A stretch of 64,000 nt of DNA from Actinomycetes bacterium (lineage in GTDB: Bacteria; Actinomycetota; Acidimicrobiia; Acidimicrobiales; RAAP-2): the NCBI GenBank assembly GCA_021779855.1, contig JAJXZW010000001.1, positions 1 through 64,000 of the forward strand, written 5' to 3'. The position numbers and the translations under genes are program-made. Numbering within the stretch: position 1 is the stretch's first letter; each line of letters begins with the position of its first letter. The notes under the pieces were generated by a model. The model made no database searches, was not told where the DNA came from, and saw only the letters and a program-made list of their open reading frames with translations. Below, piece by piece: positions 48,333 through 60,191 of this stretch.

Positions 48333-49927
48333 CGCCGCTCGACCAGCTCGAGGTAGCGGTCGTCCCAGACGTCGACGAACTCCTCGGGCAGCAGCACCGC
48401 GTGGGTCGGCTCGAGGGCCTCGACGAAGCCCCGCTCGTGGCTCACCGCCACGACCGTCCCCTTCCACTCGCGCATCAGCTCGCCGAGCGCCGTCACGCTC
48501 GCGGGATCGAGGTTGTTGGTCGGCTCGTCGAGCACGAGCAGGTTGGCCCGCGAGGAGGCCAGCTTGGCGAGCGCCAGCTTGGCCCGCTCGCCCCCCGAGA
48601 GGGTGCCCGGTCGCTGGTGGGCGGCCTCGCCGGTGAGGCCGAAGGCGCCCAGCAGGGCCCGCCGGCCCGGGTCCGTCGTGACGACCGAGTCGGCCAGGTT
48701 CTCCAGGACCGTCGCCGAGAAGTCGAGCTGCTCGTTCTCCTGGGCGAAGTAGCCGACGGTGACGTGGGCGCCGTAGCGCACGGTGCCGGCCGTGGGCGTC
48801 TGGGCCCCGGCCACGCAGCGCAGCAGCGAGGACTTGCCCGCGCCGTTGCGCCCGACGATAGCCACCCGGTCACCCCGCCCGATCGTGAGGTCCAGGTCGT
48901 CGAGCACGCGCAGGCGTCCGTAGTGCACGCACAGCCCCCGCACCTCGAGCGGCACGTCGCCGCTGCGCGGCGGGTCGGGCAGGCGGAACGACACGGTGCG
49001 CTCGCGCGCGGTGACGGTGACGCGCTCCTCACGCAGCCGCTCGACGCGGCGGTCGAGCACCTTGGCCAGACGAGCCCGCTTGGCCGTCTGGCCACGCATG
49101 GAGTCGGCCAATCGCGCGTACTGGTCGATCTTGGCGTCCTGGCGCGCGGCCAGCCGCTCCTCGCCCTGGCGGCGGGCCTCGTCCTGGGCCAGGTAGCTGG
49201 TGTAGTTCCCCCGGTAGTCGAGGAGACGGCCCTCGCGCAGCGCCAGCACCCGGTCGATCGAGGCGTCCAGGAGGGGTAGGTCGTGGCTGATGACGAGGAC
49301 GGTGCCCGCGAAGCGCGCGAGCTCGTCGAAGAGCCAACGCTTGGCGGCCTTGTCGAGGTGGTTCGTCGGCTCGTCGAGGACGAGCACGTCGGGCCGCTGG
49401 TAGAGGACCCGCATCAGGTCGACGCGGCGACGCTGGCCTCCCGAGAGGCTCGCCAGGTCCTCGAGCAGGAGGTCCTGGGCGAGGCCCAGGCCGTCGGCCA
49501 GTCGGGCCACCTCGGCCTCGGCGACGTAGCCGCCGCGCTCGCGGAACTCCTCCTCGAGCTCCGTGAAGCGCGCGATGGTCGCCTCGTCGGGGGCGGCGGC
49601 GAGGGCCTGGCGGGCGTCGTGCATGGCGGCGTCGAGGGCGTCGATGCCGCGTGCGCTGAGCACGTGGCTCAGCCCGATCGGCTCCACGCCGAGCCCGCCG
49701 GGGACGGGCTCTTGGGGGAGGTGGCCCACGACCCCCTGGATCGCGACGGTGCCCTGGTGGCGGACCTGGCCCGCCGACTGGCCGAGCACGACCTTGAGCA
49801 GGGTGGACTTGCCCGCCCCGTTGCGCCCGACGAGGCCGACCTTCTCGCCGTCGCCGATCGTGAACGACGTCGGCTCCAGGAGGCGCCGGCCCCCGATCTC
49901 GATCCCCAGCCCGGTGACGATGAGCAC
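48329..49927 (-). CDS. ABC-F family ATPase
   Basis: A 532-aa soluble protein with two ABC domains and no membrane segments: Walker A G-R-N-G-A-G-K-S twice, signatures L-S-G-G-Q-R-R-R and L-S-G-G-E-R-A-K, and Walker B L-V-L-D-E-P-T-N-H-L-D and L-V-L-D-E-P-T-N-N-L-D. The linker carries K-I-D-Q-Y-A-R-L-A-D-S-M-R. ABC-F proteins act on ribosomes as translation factors or antibiotic protection proteins; this one cannot be placed more exactly. GTG 49927 shares a base with the upstream CoA-transferase stop (TAGTG). Confidence 0.88.
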   Translation of the reverse strand: MLIVTGLGIEIGGRRLLEPTSFTIGDGEKVGLVGRNGAGKSTLLKVVLGQSAGQVRHQGTVAIQGVVGHLPQEPVPGGLGVEPIGLSHVLSARGIDALDAAMHDARQALAAAPDEATIARFTELEEEFRERGGYVAEAEVARLADGLGLAQDLLLEDLASLSGGQRRRVDLMRVLYQRPDVLVLDEPTNHLDKAAKRWLFDELARFAGTVLVISHDLPLLDASIDRVLALREGRLLDYRGNYTSYLAQDEARRQGEERLAARQDAKIDQYARLADSMRGQTAKRARLAKVLDRRVERLREERVTVTARERTVSFRLPDPPRSGDVPLEVRGLCVHYGRLRVLDDLDLTIGRGDRVAIVGRNGAGKSSLLRCVAGAQTPTAGTVRYGAHVTVGYFAQENEQLDFSATVLENLADSVVTTDPGRRALLGAFGLTGEAAHQRPGTLSGGERAKLALAKLASSRANLLVLDEPTNNLDPASVTALGELMREWKGTVVAVSHERGFVEALEPTHAVLLPEEFVDVWDDRYLELVERR

Positions 49928-51231
49928 TACGGGACGAGGTCGGCTAGGCGCTCGTCCAACTCGTCGCGGAAGCGGGGGTCGGCGATCGCGATGAGGGCCT
50001 CGGCGCGCTCGCGCACGGTCTTGCCCCGCAGGTCGGCCGCGCCGTGCTCGGTGACGATGACCTGAGCCAGCTGGCGCGGCGAGGTCACCCCGGCGAACGG
50101 GGTCGGGGACGGGACGATCCGGCTCCTCACGACGCCGTCCACGGTGGTCGTCGAGGCGAAGCAGATCAACGAGACGTGATCGAGGCTGAGGCTCGAGGCC
50201 TCCACGAAGTCGTGGTGGCCGCCCACGCCCGAGAACTGCCGGGGGCCGATCGACTCGGCCATGATCTGGCCCGAGAAGTCGACCTCGACGGCCGAGTTGA
50301 TCGAGACGACCCGGTAGTTCTTCGCGATGACGTGCGGGTCGTTCGTGTAGAAGACCGGCGCCACGCCGATCATCGGGTTCTCGTGGATGAAGTCGTACAT
50401 CTCGCGCGTGCCCGCGGCGAAGGTGATCACGCACTGGCCCGGGTGGAGGGTCTTGCGCGCGTTGGTGACCTTACCGGCCCGGATCAGCTCGTAGAGGCCG
50501 TCGGTGAACATCTCGGAGTGGACCCCGTAGTCCCCGCCGTCGCCCTCGATGAGGGCCTGGGCGACCAGGCTGGGCACGGCCCCGATGCCGGTCTGCAGCG
50601 TGGCCCCGTCGGGGACGAAGGGCACCGCGTGGGCCGCGATGGCGGCGTCGACCTCACACCCGGGGGAGTTGGGGAAGACCGTCGGCCACTCGTCGGTGTA
50701 GACGACCACGTCGACGTCGTCGACGAGGCTGAGCGTGTTGGAGTGGCCCTCGAGGGCGAGGGTGCGCGGGAAGTGGGGCGAGCACTCGGCGATGAGCAGG
50801 CGCTCGGGGTCGCGACCGGCGGCCCGCATCGCCTCGAGGGTGGCGCCGTTGTAGAGCGAGAGCGACACCTCGCCCGCGGCGTCGGGCATCGAGCAGGGCA
50901 CCATCATCACCCGCGGCCGGAAGAGCTCCACGTGCAGCCCCCAGTGGCGGAAGTAGCTCGGCACGTACTGCACGTCCCCGCCCGCCGCGGCCGCGCGACG
51001 CTCGCCCGGCCCGAAGAAGGGGCAGCGGTAGTGGACCCCGGGATGGGTGAAGAGCGCGTCGTAGCTCCCGAGCGCCAGGCCCCCGGTGAGGAGCAGGTCC
51101 TCCCAGTCGTCGCGGGCGGCCAGGGCCCGGAAGAGGGCCGTGGGCGTGCCGGTGATGAGCCCGTAGCCGATCCCGTCCACGGGTCGAATCAGGTCGGCCG
51201 CCTCCTCGGCGGTCATCTCACGTGCGGTCAT
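49927..51231 (-). CDS. Acetyl-CoA hydrolase/CoA-transferase family protein
   Basis: A 434-aa family I CoA-transferase of the 4-hydroxybutyrate/acetate type. It has I-P-like G-I-G-A-V-P near the middle, the catalytic glutamate in G-V-H-S-E-M-F-T-D-G, and G-V-G-G-H-H-D-F and T-E-H-G-A-A-D-L-R-G in the C-terminal half, all typical. It would transfer CoA between acetate and another acid. ATG 51231 lies 38 bp after gyrA. The downstream ABC-F gene overlaps its stop. Confidence 0.85.
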   Translation of the reverse strand: MTAREMTAEEAADLIRPVDGIGYGLITGTPTALFRALAARDDWEDLLLTGGLALGSYDALFTHPGVHYRCPFFGPGERRAAAAGGDVQYVPSYFRHWGLHVELFRPRVMMVPCSMPDAAGEVSLSLYNGATLEAMRAAGRDPERLLIAECSPHFPRTLALEGHSNTLSLVDDVDVVVYTDEWPTVFPNSPGCEVDAAIAAHAVPFVPDGATLQTGIGAVPSLVAQALIEGDGGDYGVHSEMFTDGLYELIRAGKVTNARKTLHPGQCVITFAAGTREMYDFIHENPMIGVAPVFYTNDPHVIAKNYRVVSINSAVEVDFSGQIMAESIGPRQFSGVGGHHDFVEASSLSLDHVSLICFASTTTVDGVVRSRIVPSPTPFAGVTSPRQLAQVIVTEHGAADLRGKTVRERAEALIAIADPRFRDELDERLADLVP

Positions 51232-51269
51232 CGCGACATTCTGCCCGAGAGCGCCGCCGGGGGGCGGAC

Positions 51270-53750
51270 TCAGTCCTCCTCGCCGGCCGGCACGACCGCG
51301 ACGGCGGCCACGGCGTGGCCCTCGTCGAGGTTCATGACGCGCACCCCGGTGGCGTCACGGCCCTGGGAGGAGACCTCGCGCACCGGGGTGCGAATCAGCA
51401 CTCCCCCGCTGGAGGCGAGCAGCACCTCGTCGTCGAGGTGGACCATGAAGGCCGCGACCACGAACCCGCGGACGGCCGTCAGCTTGATCGCCCGAACGCC
51501 CTGGCCGCCCCGGCCCTGGCGGTGGAACCGCTCGACCTTGACCCGCTTGCCGTAGCCGGTATCGGTCACGACGAACAGGTCGGCGTCGTCGCGCACCACG
51601 TCGAGCGAGATCGCCCGGTCGTCGTCCTTGAGCTTGACCCCGCGCACCCCGGTCGCGTCGCGGCCCATCTCGCGGACCTCGGACTCGGCGAAGCGGATGG
51701 CCATCCCCCGGTAGGTCAGCATCATCAGGTCGTCCTCGCCCGTAGTGGGCACGACCCGCACGACCTCGTCGCCCGGGCGCAGGTTGATGGCGATCCAGCC
51801 CTCCCGCCGGGACTTGTCGTACTCGCTGAAGGCCGTCTTCTTCACCGTGCCGTTGGCCGTGGCGAAGACGAGGAACTTGTCCTCGGGGAAGTCGTCGGTC
51901 GAGACGATGGCCTGGATCGACTCGCCGGGCTGGAGGTTGAGCAGGTTGACGATGGCCGTGCCCTTGGCCGTCCGGTCCTTCATCGGGATCTCGTGACCCC
52001 GGAGCCGGAAGACCCGGCCCCGGTTCGAGAAGAGGAGCAGATAGGCGAGCGCCGTCGTGTGGATGATCTGGTCGACGAAGTCCTCGTCCTTGAGCTTGGC
52101 TCCCTGGACGCCCCGGCCCCCGCGCCCCTGGGTCCTGAAGGCGTCGGCCGCGACCGACTTCACGTAGCCGGCGCGGGTCATCGTCACGACGATCTCCTCG
52201 TCGGCGATCAGGTCCTCGACGCCGAGCTCGCCCGGGTCGTTGACGATCTGGGTGAGCCGCGCCGTCGCGTACTTGTCCCGGGTCACGGTCAGCTCGGCGC
52301 TGATCACCCCACGCAGCCTGGCCTCGTCGGCCAAGATCGCGCGCAGCTCGGTGATCGTCTCGCGCAGTCGGGCCATCTCGTCCTCGAGCTCGCTGCGGCC
52401 CAGCCGGGTGAGCCGCCCGAGGGTCATGTCCAGGATGTGGTTGGCCTGCTCCTCGGAGAAGTCGAAGGGTGCCGCCATGAGGGCGACGCGGGCGGCCGGG
52501 CGGTCCTCCGAGCCCCGGATGGCGGCGATCACCGCGTCGAGCACGTCGATCGCCTTGAGCAGGCCCTCGACGATGTGGGCCCGGGCCTCGGCCTTGGCCA
52601 GACGGAAACGGCTGCGGCGCGTGACGACCTCGACCTGGTGAGCCACGTAGTGCGTGAGCGCCTGGGCCAGGTTCAGGGTGCGCGGCACCCCGTCCACCAG
52701 GGCGAGCATGTTCACCGCGAAGGTCGTCTGGAGCGCCGTGTTCTTGTAGAGCTGGTTCACGATGACGTTGGCGTTCGCGTCGCGCTTCAGCCGGATCACC
52801 AGGCGGGCCTGGCGGCCGGCCGAGTCGTTCTGCACCGAGGCGATCCCCTCGAGGTCACCGCTCTTGACGAGGTCGTAGATCTTCTCCTCGATCGACTCCA
52901 CCGAGACCTCGTAGGGGAACTCCGTGACGACGATGCGGGTGTCGCGGCCGACCTCGTCGATCTCGGCGACGGCGCGCACCTTGATCGAGCCCCGCCCGGT
53001 GCGGTACGCGTCGAGGATCCCCTGGCGGCCCAGGATCTGCGCGGCGGTCGGGAAGTCGGGGCCCTTCACGAAGGCCATCAGGTCGTCGGGCGTGGCGTCG
53101 GGGTGCGCGATGAGGTGCAGGGTCGCGTCGATCACCTCGCCCAGGTTGTGCGGGGGGATCTTCGTGGCCATCCCCACCGCGATGCCCTGGCTGCCGTTGA
53201 CGAGCAGGTTGGGGAAGCGTGAGGGAAGGACGACCGGCTGCTGGGTGGAGTTGTCGTAGTTGGGCTCGAAGTCGACCGTGTCCTCGTCGATCGAGTCGAG
53301 CATCTCCAGGGCGATCGGGGCGAGGCGGCACTCGGTGTAGCGCATGGCTGCGGCGCCCTCGTCCGGCCCGGTCCCACCGAAGTTCCCGTGACCCGACACG
53401 AGCGGGTGGCGCATCGAGAAGTCCTGGACCATGCGCACCAGGGCGTCGTAGATCGCCGTGTCGCCGTGGGGGTGGTAGGTGCCCATGACCTCACCGACGA
53501 CCTTGGCGCACTTGGCGTAGGGCCGGTCGGGCCGCAGCCCCTGGTCGAACATCGAGTACAGGATGCGCCGGTGGACGGGCTTGAGCCCGTCGCGCACGTC
53601 GGGCAGCGCCCGGCTGACGATGACCGACATCGAGTACTCGAGGAAGGAGCGCTCCATCTCGAGGTTGATCTCGATGGGCTCTACGTATCCGAGCACCTCG
53701 ACGGGGTCGGCCCCGTCGTTCGGGGGGGTGTTGTTCGAGCGTCGGGCCAT
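51270..53750 (-). CDS. gyrA: DNA gyrase subunit A
   Basis: 826 aa; introduces negative supercoils with GyrB. The active-site tyrosine is Y138 (M-R-Y-T-E-C-R-L). The quinolone-determining region reads H-P-H-G-D97-T98-A-I-Y-D, so the position of E. coli S83 is threonine, a natural variant. The GyrA box Q-G-R-G-G-R-G, which distinguishes gyrase from topoisomerase IV, is present in the C-terminal beta-pinwheel. ATG 53750 lies 9 bp after gyrB in the same transcript. Confidence 0.97.
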   Translation of the reverse strand: MARRSNNTPPNDGADPVEVLGYVEPIEINLEMERSFLEYSMSVIVSRALPDVRDGLKPVHRRILYSMFDQGLRPDRPYAKCAKVVGEVMGTYHPHGDTAIYDALVRMVQDFSMRHPLVSGHGNFGGTGPDEGAAAMRYTECRLAPIALEMLDSIDEDTVDFEPNYDNSTQQPVVLPSRFPNLLVNGSQGIAVGMATKIPPHNLGEVIDATLHLIAHPDATPDDLMAFVKGPDFPTAAQILGRQGILDAYRTGRGSIKVRAVAEIDEVGRDTRIVVTEFPYEVSVESIEEKIYDLVKSGDLEGIASVQNDSAGRQARLVIRLKRDANANVIVNQLYKNTALQTTFAVNMLALVDGVPRTLNLAQALTHYVAHQVEVVTRRSRFRLAKAEARAHIVEGLLKAIDVLDAVIAAIRGSEDRPAARVALMAAPFDFSEEQANHILDMTLGRLTRLGRSELEDEMARLRETITELRAILADEARLRGVISAELTVTRDKYATARLTQIVNDPGELGVEDLIADEEIVVTMTRAGYVKSVAADAFRTQGRGGRGVQGAKLKDEDFVDQIIHTTALAYLLLFSNRGRVFRLRGHEIPMKDRTAKGTAIVNLLNLQPGESIQAIVSTDDFPEDKFLVFATANGTVKKTAFSEYDKSRREGWIAINLRPGDEVVRVVPTTGEDDLMMLTYRGMAIRFAESEVREMGRDATGVRGVKLKDDDRAISLDVVRDDADLFVVTDTGYGKRVKVERFHRQGRGGQGVRAIKLTAVRGFVVAAFMVHLDDEVLLASSGGVLIRTPVREVSSQGRDATGVRVMNLDEGHAVAAVAVVPAGEED

Positions 53751-53759
53751 GTCGTCGCC

Positions 53760-55757
<1,998 letters not shown>

Positions 55758-55759
55758 TC

Positions 55760-55765
55760 ATCCTA
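55760..55765 (-). promoter_or_regulatory. gyrBA promoter -10 (TAGGAT)
   Basis: On the minus strand TAGGAT lies about 70 bp before the gyrB start, inside the 144-bp gap after dciA. The fit to TANNNT is good; a -35 is not clear. Confidence 0.45.
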
Positions 55766-55835
55766 CCCGAACGGCCCCACATTCCAGCCGTTTCGCGGCC
55801 CCCGCGGAGCCGGCCGGAGACCCTCGACGGGTCGT

Positions 55836-56153
55836 CTAAGAGCCCGGCGCGCGTTCCCGCACGACCGTGCGCACCTCGCGCGGGGCGCGCGCCCCGAGCA
55901 CCGCGTAGGCGGCGAGGATGGACGCCGCCTCGTCGGCGACACGCTGGGCGAAGGCGCCCGAGGGCACCGCGACCACGAGGACCCCGTCACGCACCATCTC
56001 GGCGCGGCAGTGCTCGGCGAGCACCGGGTCGACGGCGTCCCTCCAGAGGGCGCGGACCTCGTCGACGGTCCGCAGGTCGACGCGCCGTAGCCGTCCCGCG
56101 AGCCCGTCGAGGACCTCACCGAGGGGCCGGGGTTCATCGTCGCGGCGGCTCAC
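55836..56153 (-). CDS. dciA: DciA-like protein (DUF721)
   Basis: A 105-aa protein of the DUF721 family. DciA loads or assists the replicative helicase in bacteria lacking DnaC; many actinobacteria carry it between recF and gyrB, as here. The domain runs from V-R-A-L-W-R-D-A-V-D-P to L-V-V-A-V-P-S-G-A-F-A-Q. GTG 56153 overlaps the recF stop (GTGA). The C-terminus is shorter than in mycobacterial homologues. Confidence 0.8.
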   Translation of the reverse strand: MSRRDDEPRPLGEVLDGLAGRLRRVDLRTVDEVRALWRDAVDPVLAEHCRAEMVRDGVLVVAVPSGAFAQRVADEAASILAAYAVLGARAPREVRTVVRERAPGS

Positions 56154-57235
56154 CCCACCACCTCGCTCGAGAGGTCCACGACCACCCCGGGGTTGAGGGC
56201 CGTCGGCAGCGGGGAAGCCGTGGTGACCAGGGTCTGACCCCCGGGCAGCATCGCGAGGAGCCGGTCGGCGCGACGAGGGTCGAGCTCGCTGAAGACGTCG
56301 TCGAGCAGCAGGATCGGCTCGACCCCCCGGCGTCGCCGCACGAGCTCGTGGCCGGCCAGACGCAGCGCCAGGGCCAGGGAGCGCTGCTCCCCCTGGGAGG
56401 CCTGGCGGCGGGCGTCGCGCCCGCCGAGCCGCACGAGCACGTCGTCACGGTGGGGGCCCACCCCCGTGCGGCCGCGGTACCGGTCGTCGTGCTCCGCGCG
56501 CACCAGGGCCTCGGCGAGCCCCCCGGTCCACGAGGGCTCGTAGACGAGCTCCACCCTCCCGGGCACGCCCGCCAGCTCCTCGTAGCTCGCGGCGACGAGT
56601 GGCCCGAGCCGCACGAGCACGTCGCGGCGCAGGTCAACCAGCGCGGTCCCCTCGGTGACGAGCTCGTCGGTCCACACCTCGAGCTCGGCGCGCTGGCTCG
56701 CGCCGAGGGTCCCGCCCTCGAGCGAGCGGAGCAGGGCGTTGCGCTGGGTGAGGACGCGCGCGTAGCGCTCGACGACCTCGCTGGCCAAGGGATCCTCGTC
56801 GGTCATCAAGGTGGTGAGGAACGTCCGGCGGTGCTCGGGCGCGCCCCGCACGACGTCGACCCCCTCGGGGGTGAAGACCGTGAGGGGGAGGGCCTCGGCG
56901 AGCTCCGCGCGCGACCGGGGCCGCCGTCCGTTGACGAGCATCCGCTTGGTCGTGGCGCGCGCCCCTCGCGTGAGGGTGAGGTCGACCTGGACCCGCCGCC
57001 CGCCCTGGAGGAGCACGCCGTGGACCTCCGCGAGGTCGCAGCCGGTGCGGACCATGTCCGCGGCGGCCGGGGTCCGGAACGACTGACCGGTGGCCAGAAC
57101 GTGCACGGCCTCGAGGACCGAAGTCTTCCCGGTCCCGTTGGCCGAGAGGAAGACCGTCACCGCGCTCGGGTCGGGGTGGACGACCAGCGCACGAAACAGC
57201 CGGAAGTCGCGCAGCGTGAGCTCAGTGAGGCCCAC
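56150..57235 (-). CDS. recF: DNA replication and repair protein RecF
   Basis: A 361-aa SMC-like ATPase that loads RecA at gaps. It begins L-T-E-L-T-L-R-D-F-R-L-F, has Walker A S-A-N-G-T-G-K-T-S, a signature-like S-Q-G-E-Q-R-S and Walker B I-L-L-L-D-D-V-F-S-E-L-D. The start is GTG 57235, 9 bp after dnaN; another GTG lies 6 bp upstream. Confidence 0.94.
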   Translation of the reverse strand: MGLTELTLRDFRLFRALVVHPDPSAVTVFLSANGTGKTSVLEAVHVLATGQSFRTPAAADMVRTGCDLAEVHGVLLQGGRRVQVDLTLTRGARATTKRMLVNGRRPRSRAELAEALPLTVFTPEGVDVVRGAPEHRRTFLTTLMTDEDPLASEVVERYARVLTQRNALLRSLEGGTLGASQRAELEVWTDELVTEGTALVDLRRDVLVRLGPLVAASYEELAGVPGRVELVYEPSWTGGLAEALVRAEHDDRYRGRTGVGPHRDDVLVRLGGRDARRQASQGEQRSLALALRLAGHELVRRRRGVEPILLLDDVFSELDPRRADRLLAMLPGGQTLVTTASPLPTALNPGVVVDLSSEVVG

Positions 57236-57244
57236 CCCACGGTC

Positions 57245-58342
57245 CTACTGGACCCGTACGGGCATAAGGAGGTAGCGGAAGGTGAGGTCGTCGACACCGT
57301 GAACCATGGCCGGGCGCACGGCGTCGCTCATCTCGAGCACGACCTCGTCACCCGGCACCGCTTCCACCCCGTCGATGAGGAAGCTCGGGTTGAAGGCGAT
57401 CGTCAACTCGTCGCCCCGGAAGTCGGCGTCCACGTTGTCCTCCACGTCACCGGCATCGTGGCTCTGCGTCCGGATCTCAACCGTCCGGTCCCTCACGGTG
57501 AGCCGCACGGAGGACGTCGAGTCCCTCGCGAGCAGGCGCGCGCGTCGCAGGGAGGTCAAGAAGGTGTCCTTCGCCACGCGCAGCTGGTTGGGGTAGCTGG
57601 CGGGGATGAGCTGGAGGACCGAGGGGTAGTTCCCGTCGATGAGCCGTGAGGCGATCGAGGTCGGCCCGGCGACGAAGGCGATCTCGGCGTCCGAGAGCGC
57701 CACGGCGATCTCGGCGTCCGCCGGCAACTGGTTGGCGGTGCGCTGCAGTTCGTGCAGGGCTCGCGCCGGGACGAGGAGGTCGGTCGCGGTGAACCCGGCG
57801 ACGCCGGGCACGTCGCGCACGGCCAGTCGATAGGAGTCGGTGGCGATGAGCCGCAGCGCTCCTTCGCTCGAGGTGAACAGCACGCCGGTCAACAAGGGAC
57901 GGGCGTCGTCGGTGGCCGCCGCCCGTACGACCTGGTTCAGGCCCTGGATCAACTCGAGGGCCGACACCGAGACGAGGGGCCCGCTCACCGGTGGCAACCT
58001 CGGGTAGTCGGCCACCAGGAACGTCCGCAGCGAGAAGCGGGCCCGGCCGAGGGTGACGTCGACGGTCTCGTCGTGCGCCTCTACGGTGACCGCACCTGGT
58101 TCGAGCGAGCGGACCGCGTCGACGACTAGTCGGGCGGGCACCACCGTCGCCCCGTCCTCGATCCCGACCACCTCGATGGTCGTGCGCGCCGTCAGGTCGA
58201 GGTCAGTGCCCGTGACGACCAGTTGGTTACCGGTCAGAGAGAGCAGGATCCCCGACGTCGCCCCGATCAGACGCGTCGTCACGACCCGGCTCGCCGCCCC
58301 CAGCGCGTCGACCAGGAGGTCGCGCTCGGATCTGAACTTCAT
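57245..58342 (-). CDS. dnaN: DNA polymerase III beta clamp
   Basis: The 365-aa sliding clamp, made of three similar domains. It begins M-K-F-R-S-E-R-D-L-L-V-D-A-L and ends Y-L-L-M-P-V-R-V, the classic C-terminal M-P-x-R. ATG 58342 has GAAAGG upstream; a TAACCT -10 lies at about 58367-58372 on the minus strand, inside the dnaA-dnaN spacer. Confidence 0.96.
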   Translation of the reverse strand: MKFRSERDLLVDALGAASRVVTTRLIGATSGILLSLTGNQLVVTGTDLDLTARTTIEVVGIEDGATVVPARLVVDAVRSLEPGAVTVEAHDETVDVTLGRARFSLRTFLVADYPRLPPVSGPLVSVSALELIQGLNQVVRAAATDDARPLLTGVLFTSSEGALRLIATDSYRLAVRDVPGVAGFTATDLLVPARALHELQRTANQLPADAEIAVALSDAEIAFVAGPTSIASRLIDGNYPSVLQLIPASYPNQLRVAKDTFLTSLRRARLLARDSTSSVRLTVRDRTVEIRTQSHDAGDVEDNVDADFRGDELTIAFNPSFLIDGVEAVPGDEVVLEMSDAVRPAMVHGVDDLTFRYLLMPVRVQ

Positions 58343-58593
58343 GGCTCTGCCTTTCTTCGTCCCCTGAGGTTACGGTGTGGATGTTCCATAGAGGGAGTGT
58401 CGGTAGTAGTAGGTCTGTGGATTAGTGGGGGTACCGGCGTCACCCCTGGTCCTCGCCGCGAATCAGACGGGCCCTCCCCCCACAGTGCTGTCGGTAACTC
58501 CCTCAACCCTCAGCGCTGAACCCTCGCGTGATGTGGGTAGCCCTAGGGGCGCCCACGTGAATCCAACACCCCAGAGGACACCTTGCCCACAGG
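58343..58593. other. Candidate oriC: dnaA-dnaN intergenic region
   Basis: A 251-bp gap in the place where oriC lies in mycobacteria and streptomycetes. DnaA-box-like sites, judged against TTATCCACA / TGTGGATAA: TGTGGATGT (58376-58384), TGTGGATTA (58416-58424), TGTGGGTAG (58532-58540) and TTGCCCACA (58583-58591). All are one to three mismatches from consensus. The dnaN promoter lies here as well. Confidence 0.6.
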
Positions 58594-59967
58594 TCACATC
58601 TCGCCCTGGAGCCGGCGCTTGAGCTGGTTGATCTGGCTCAACAGGTCGGGGTTCGAACCGAGCTGGTCACGGATCTTCTCCACCCCGCTGATGACGGTGG
58701 TGTGGTTGCGACCGTCGAAGATGCGCGCGATCATCGGGTAGGAGTAGTTGTTGAGCATCTCCCTGATCAGGAACATCGCCACGTGGCGGGCGTGGACCAG
58801 GGGTCGCAGGCGCTTCGAGCCCCGCACGTCATCGACCGAAAGGCCGTAGAACTCGGCGACGACGCTGAGGATGGTCTCGGGCTTCAAGACGGCCTGCTCC
58901 TGGCCGAGGTTGGCGAGGTGCGCACGGGCGAGCTCGAGGGTGATCGGCTCCTGGCGCAGGTTGGCGAAGGCCCGCAGCATCGTGATCGAGCCCTCGAGCT
59001 CGCGGATGTTGTCACGGACCCGCTGGGCGATCCACTCGGTGACGTCGTCGGGCAGGGCGATCCTCTCAGCCTCGGCCTTCGAGCGCAGGATGGCGATGCG
59101 GGTCTCGAGGTCGGGTTGGTCCACCTCGGTGACGAGGCCCTGAAGGAGGCGACTGCGGAAGCGATCCTGGAGTCCGGCGAGGTCACGGGGTGAGCGGTCC
59201 GAGGTCAGCACGATCTGCTTGCCCTCGCCGTGGAGCGCGTTGTAGGTGTGGAAGATCTCCTCGTGGAAGGTCTCACCGCGCTGCTCCATGAACTGGATGT
59301 CGTCGATCAGGAGGACGTCGTTCTCCCGGTAGCGCTCGTGGAGGGCCAACTGGGTCTTGGTCTGGATCGCGCGGATGAAGTCGTTGAGAAAGGTCTCGGT
59401 CGACACGTAGAGCACGCGGCGCCCGGGGTAGTTCTCACGCACGTAGTTGCCGATGGCGTGCAGGAGGTGGGTCTTGCCCAGCCCGGAGTTGCCGTAGATC
59501 ATCAGGGGGTTGTAGGCCCGGCCCGGGGTCTCGGCCACCGACTGGGCCGCGGCGAAGGCGAGGCGGTTCGACGGACCGGGCACGAACGAGTCGAAGGTCA
59601 TGCGCGGGTCGAGCCGGGCGGGTGCGTCGACGCTCGCGGCGTAGGTCGACGGGGGGGGTGCGCTCGGCGTCGTCGACGCGAGGGGGCTCGCGGGCTCGGC
59701 CGGCGGCGCGATCACGGGGGCGTCGGCGACGGTGAGCGAGACCTGGACCTCGGGGCCGATGACGCGCTGGGCCTGCTCGGTGATGAAGGGGAGGTAGCGC
59801 TGCTGGACGCGCTGGAGCTGGATCTGGTTGGGCGCACCGATCACCAACTCGTCATCGTGGAAATCCACAAGCCGGAGTGTGCTCAGGCCGGCCGCCCACA
59901 CCGCCTCGGAGGCGTTGCCCCGTAACGATTCGCGCAGCTGGGTCCACACCTCCTCACCGTTCTGCAC
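58594..59967 (-). CDS. dnaA: Chromosomal replication initiator DnaA
   Basis: 457 aa. Domain I (about 1-90) is followed by an alanine/proline linker, the AAA+ domain with [11 protein letters not shown] (Walker A) and L-L-I-D-D-I-Q-F (Walker B), and the C-terminal DNA-binding domain with [10 protein letters not shown] and G-R-N-H-T-T-V. GTG 59967 was chosen because GGAGGAAC lies 8 nt upstream and the protein then starts at domain I; longer frames read into the box-rich leader. It is the first gene of dnaA-dnaN-recF-dciA. Confidence 0.96.
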   Translation of the reverse strand: MQNGEEVWTQLRESLRGNASEAVWAAGLSTLRLVDFHDDELVIGAPNQIQLQRVQQRYLPFITEQAQRVIGPEVQVSLTVADAPVIAPPAEPASPLASTTPSAPPPSTYAASVDAPARLDPRMTFDSFVPGPSNRLAFAAAQSVAETPGRAYNPLMIYGNSGLGKTHLLHAIGNYVRENYPGRRVLYVSTETFLNDFIRAIQTKTQLALHERYRENDVLLIDDIQFMEQRGETFHEEIFHTYNALHGEGKQIVLTSDRSPRDLAGLQDRFRSRLLQGLVTEVDQPDLETRIAILRSKAEAERIALPDDVTEWIAQRVRDNIRELEGSITMLRAFANLRQEPITLELARAHLANLGQEQAVLKPETILSVVAEFYGLSVDDVRGSKRLRPLVHARHVAMFLIREMLNNYSYPMIARIFDGRNHTTVISGVEKIRDQLGSNPDLLSQINQLKRRLQGEM

Positions 59968-60112
59968 GATTGTTCCTCCACAGGCCGTCACCGATGTTTT
60001 CCACAACCCTTCCCACAAGGGGAAACGGTCGCTCTCCGACAGGGACGGCCACCATACACCTATTCGTGGGGGCGTGCCCGAGGAGCCTGAGAGGCGGCGA
60101 AGACCCGTGGGA
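59968..60112. other. DnaA-box cluster and dnaA promoter upstream of dnaA
   Basis: TTTTCCACA (59997-60005) matches the DnaA box at 8 of 9 positions; CTTCCCACA (60009-60017) and a third site (AAATCCACA, inside dnaA near 59862) are weaker. The minus-strand TATGGT (60056-60051) is a likely dnaA -10. The boxes may autoregulate dnaA or be part of a bipartite origin with the dnaA-dnaN gap. Confidence 0.5.
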
Positions 60113-60118
60113 TAAGAT
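60113..60118 (+). promoter_or_regulatory. rpmH operon promoter -10 (TAAGAT)
   Basis: TAAGAT lies 74 bp before the rpmH start, giving a leader of about 67 nt. It is the first promoter reading away from dnaA into rpmH-rnpA-yidD-yidC-jag. Confidence 0.45.
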
Positions 60119-60191
60119 GGCTCGCCATCGTGCGTCCGGGATTCCGCAGCGGACCGGGCGCCCGCGCGACGTCGTCGAGAATGAGGTTTTC

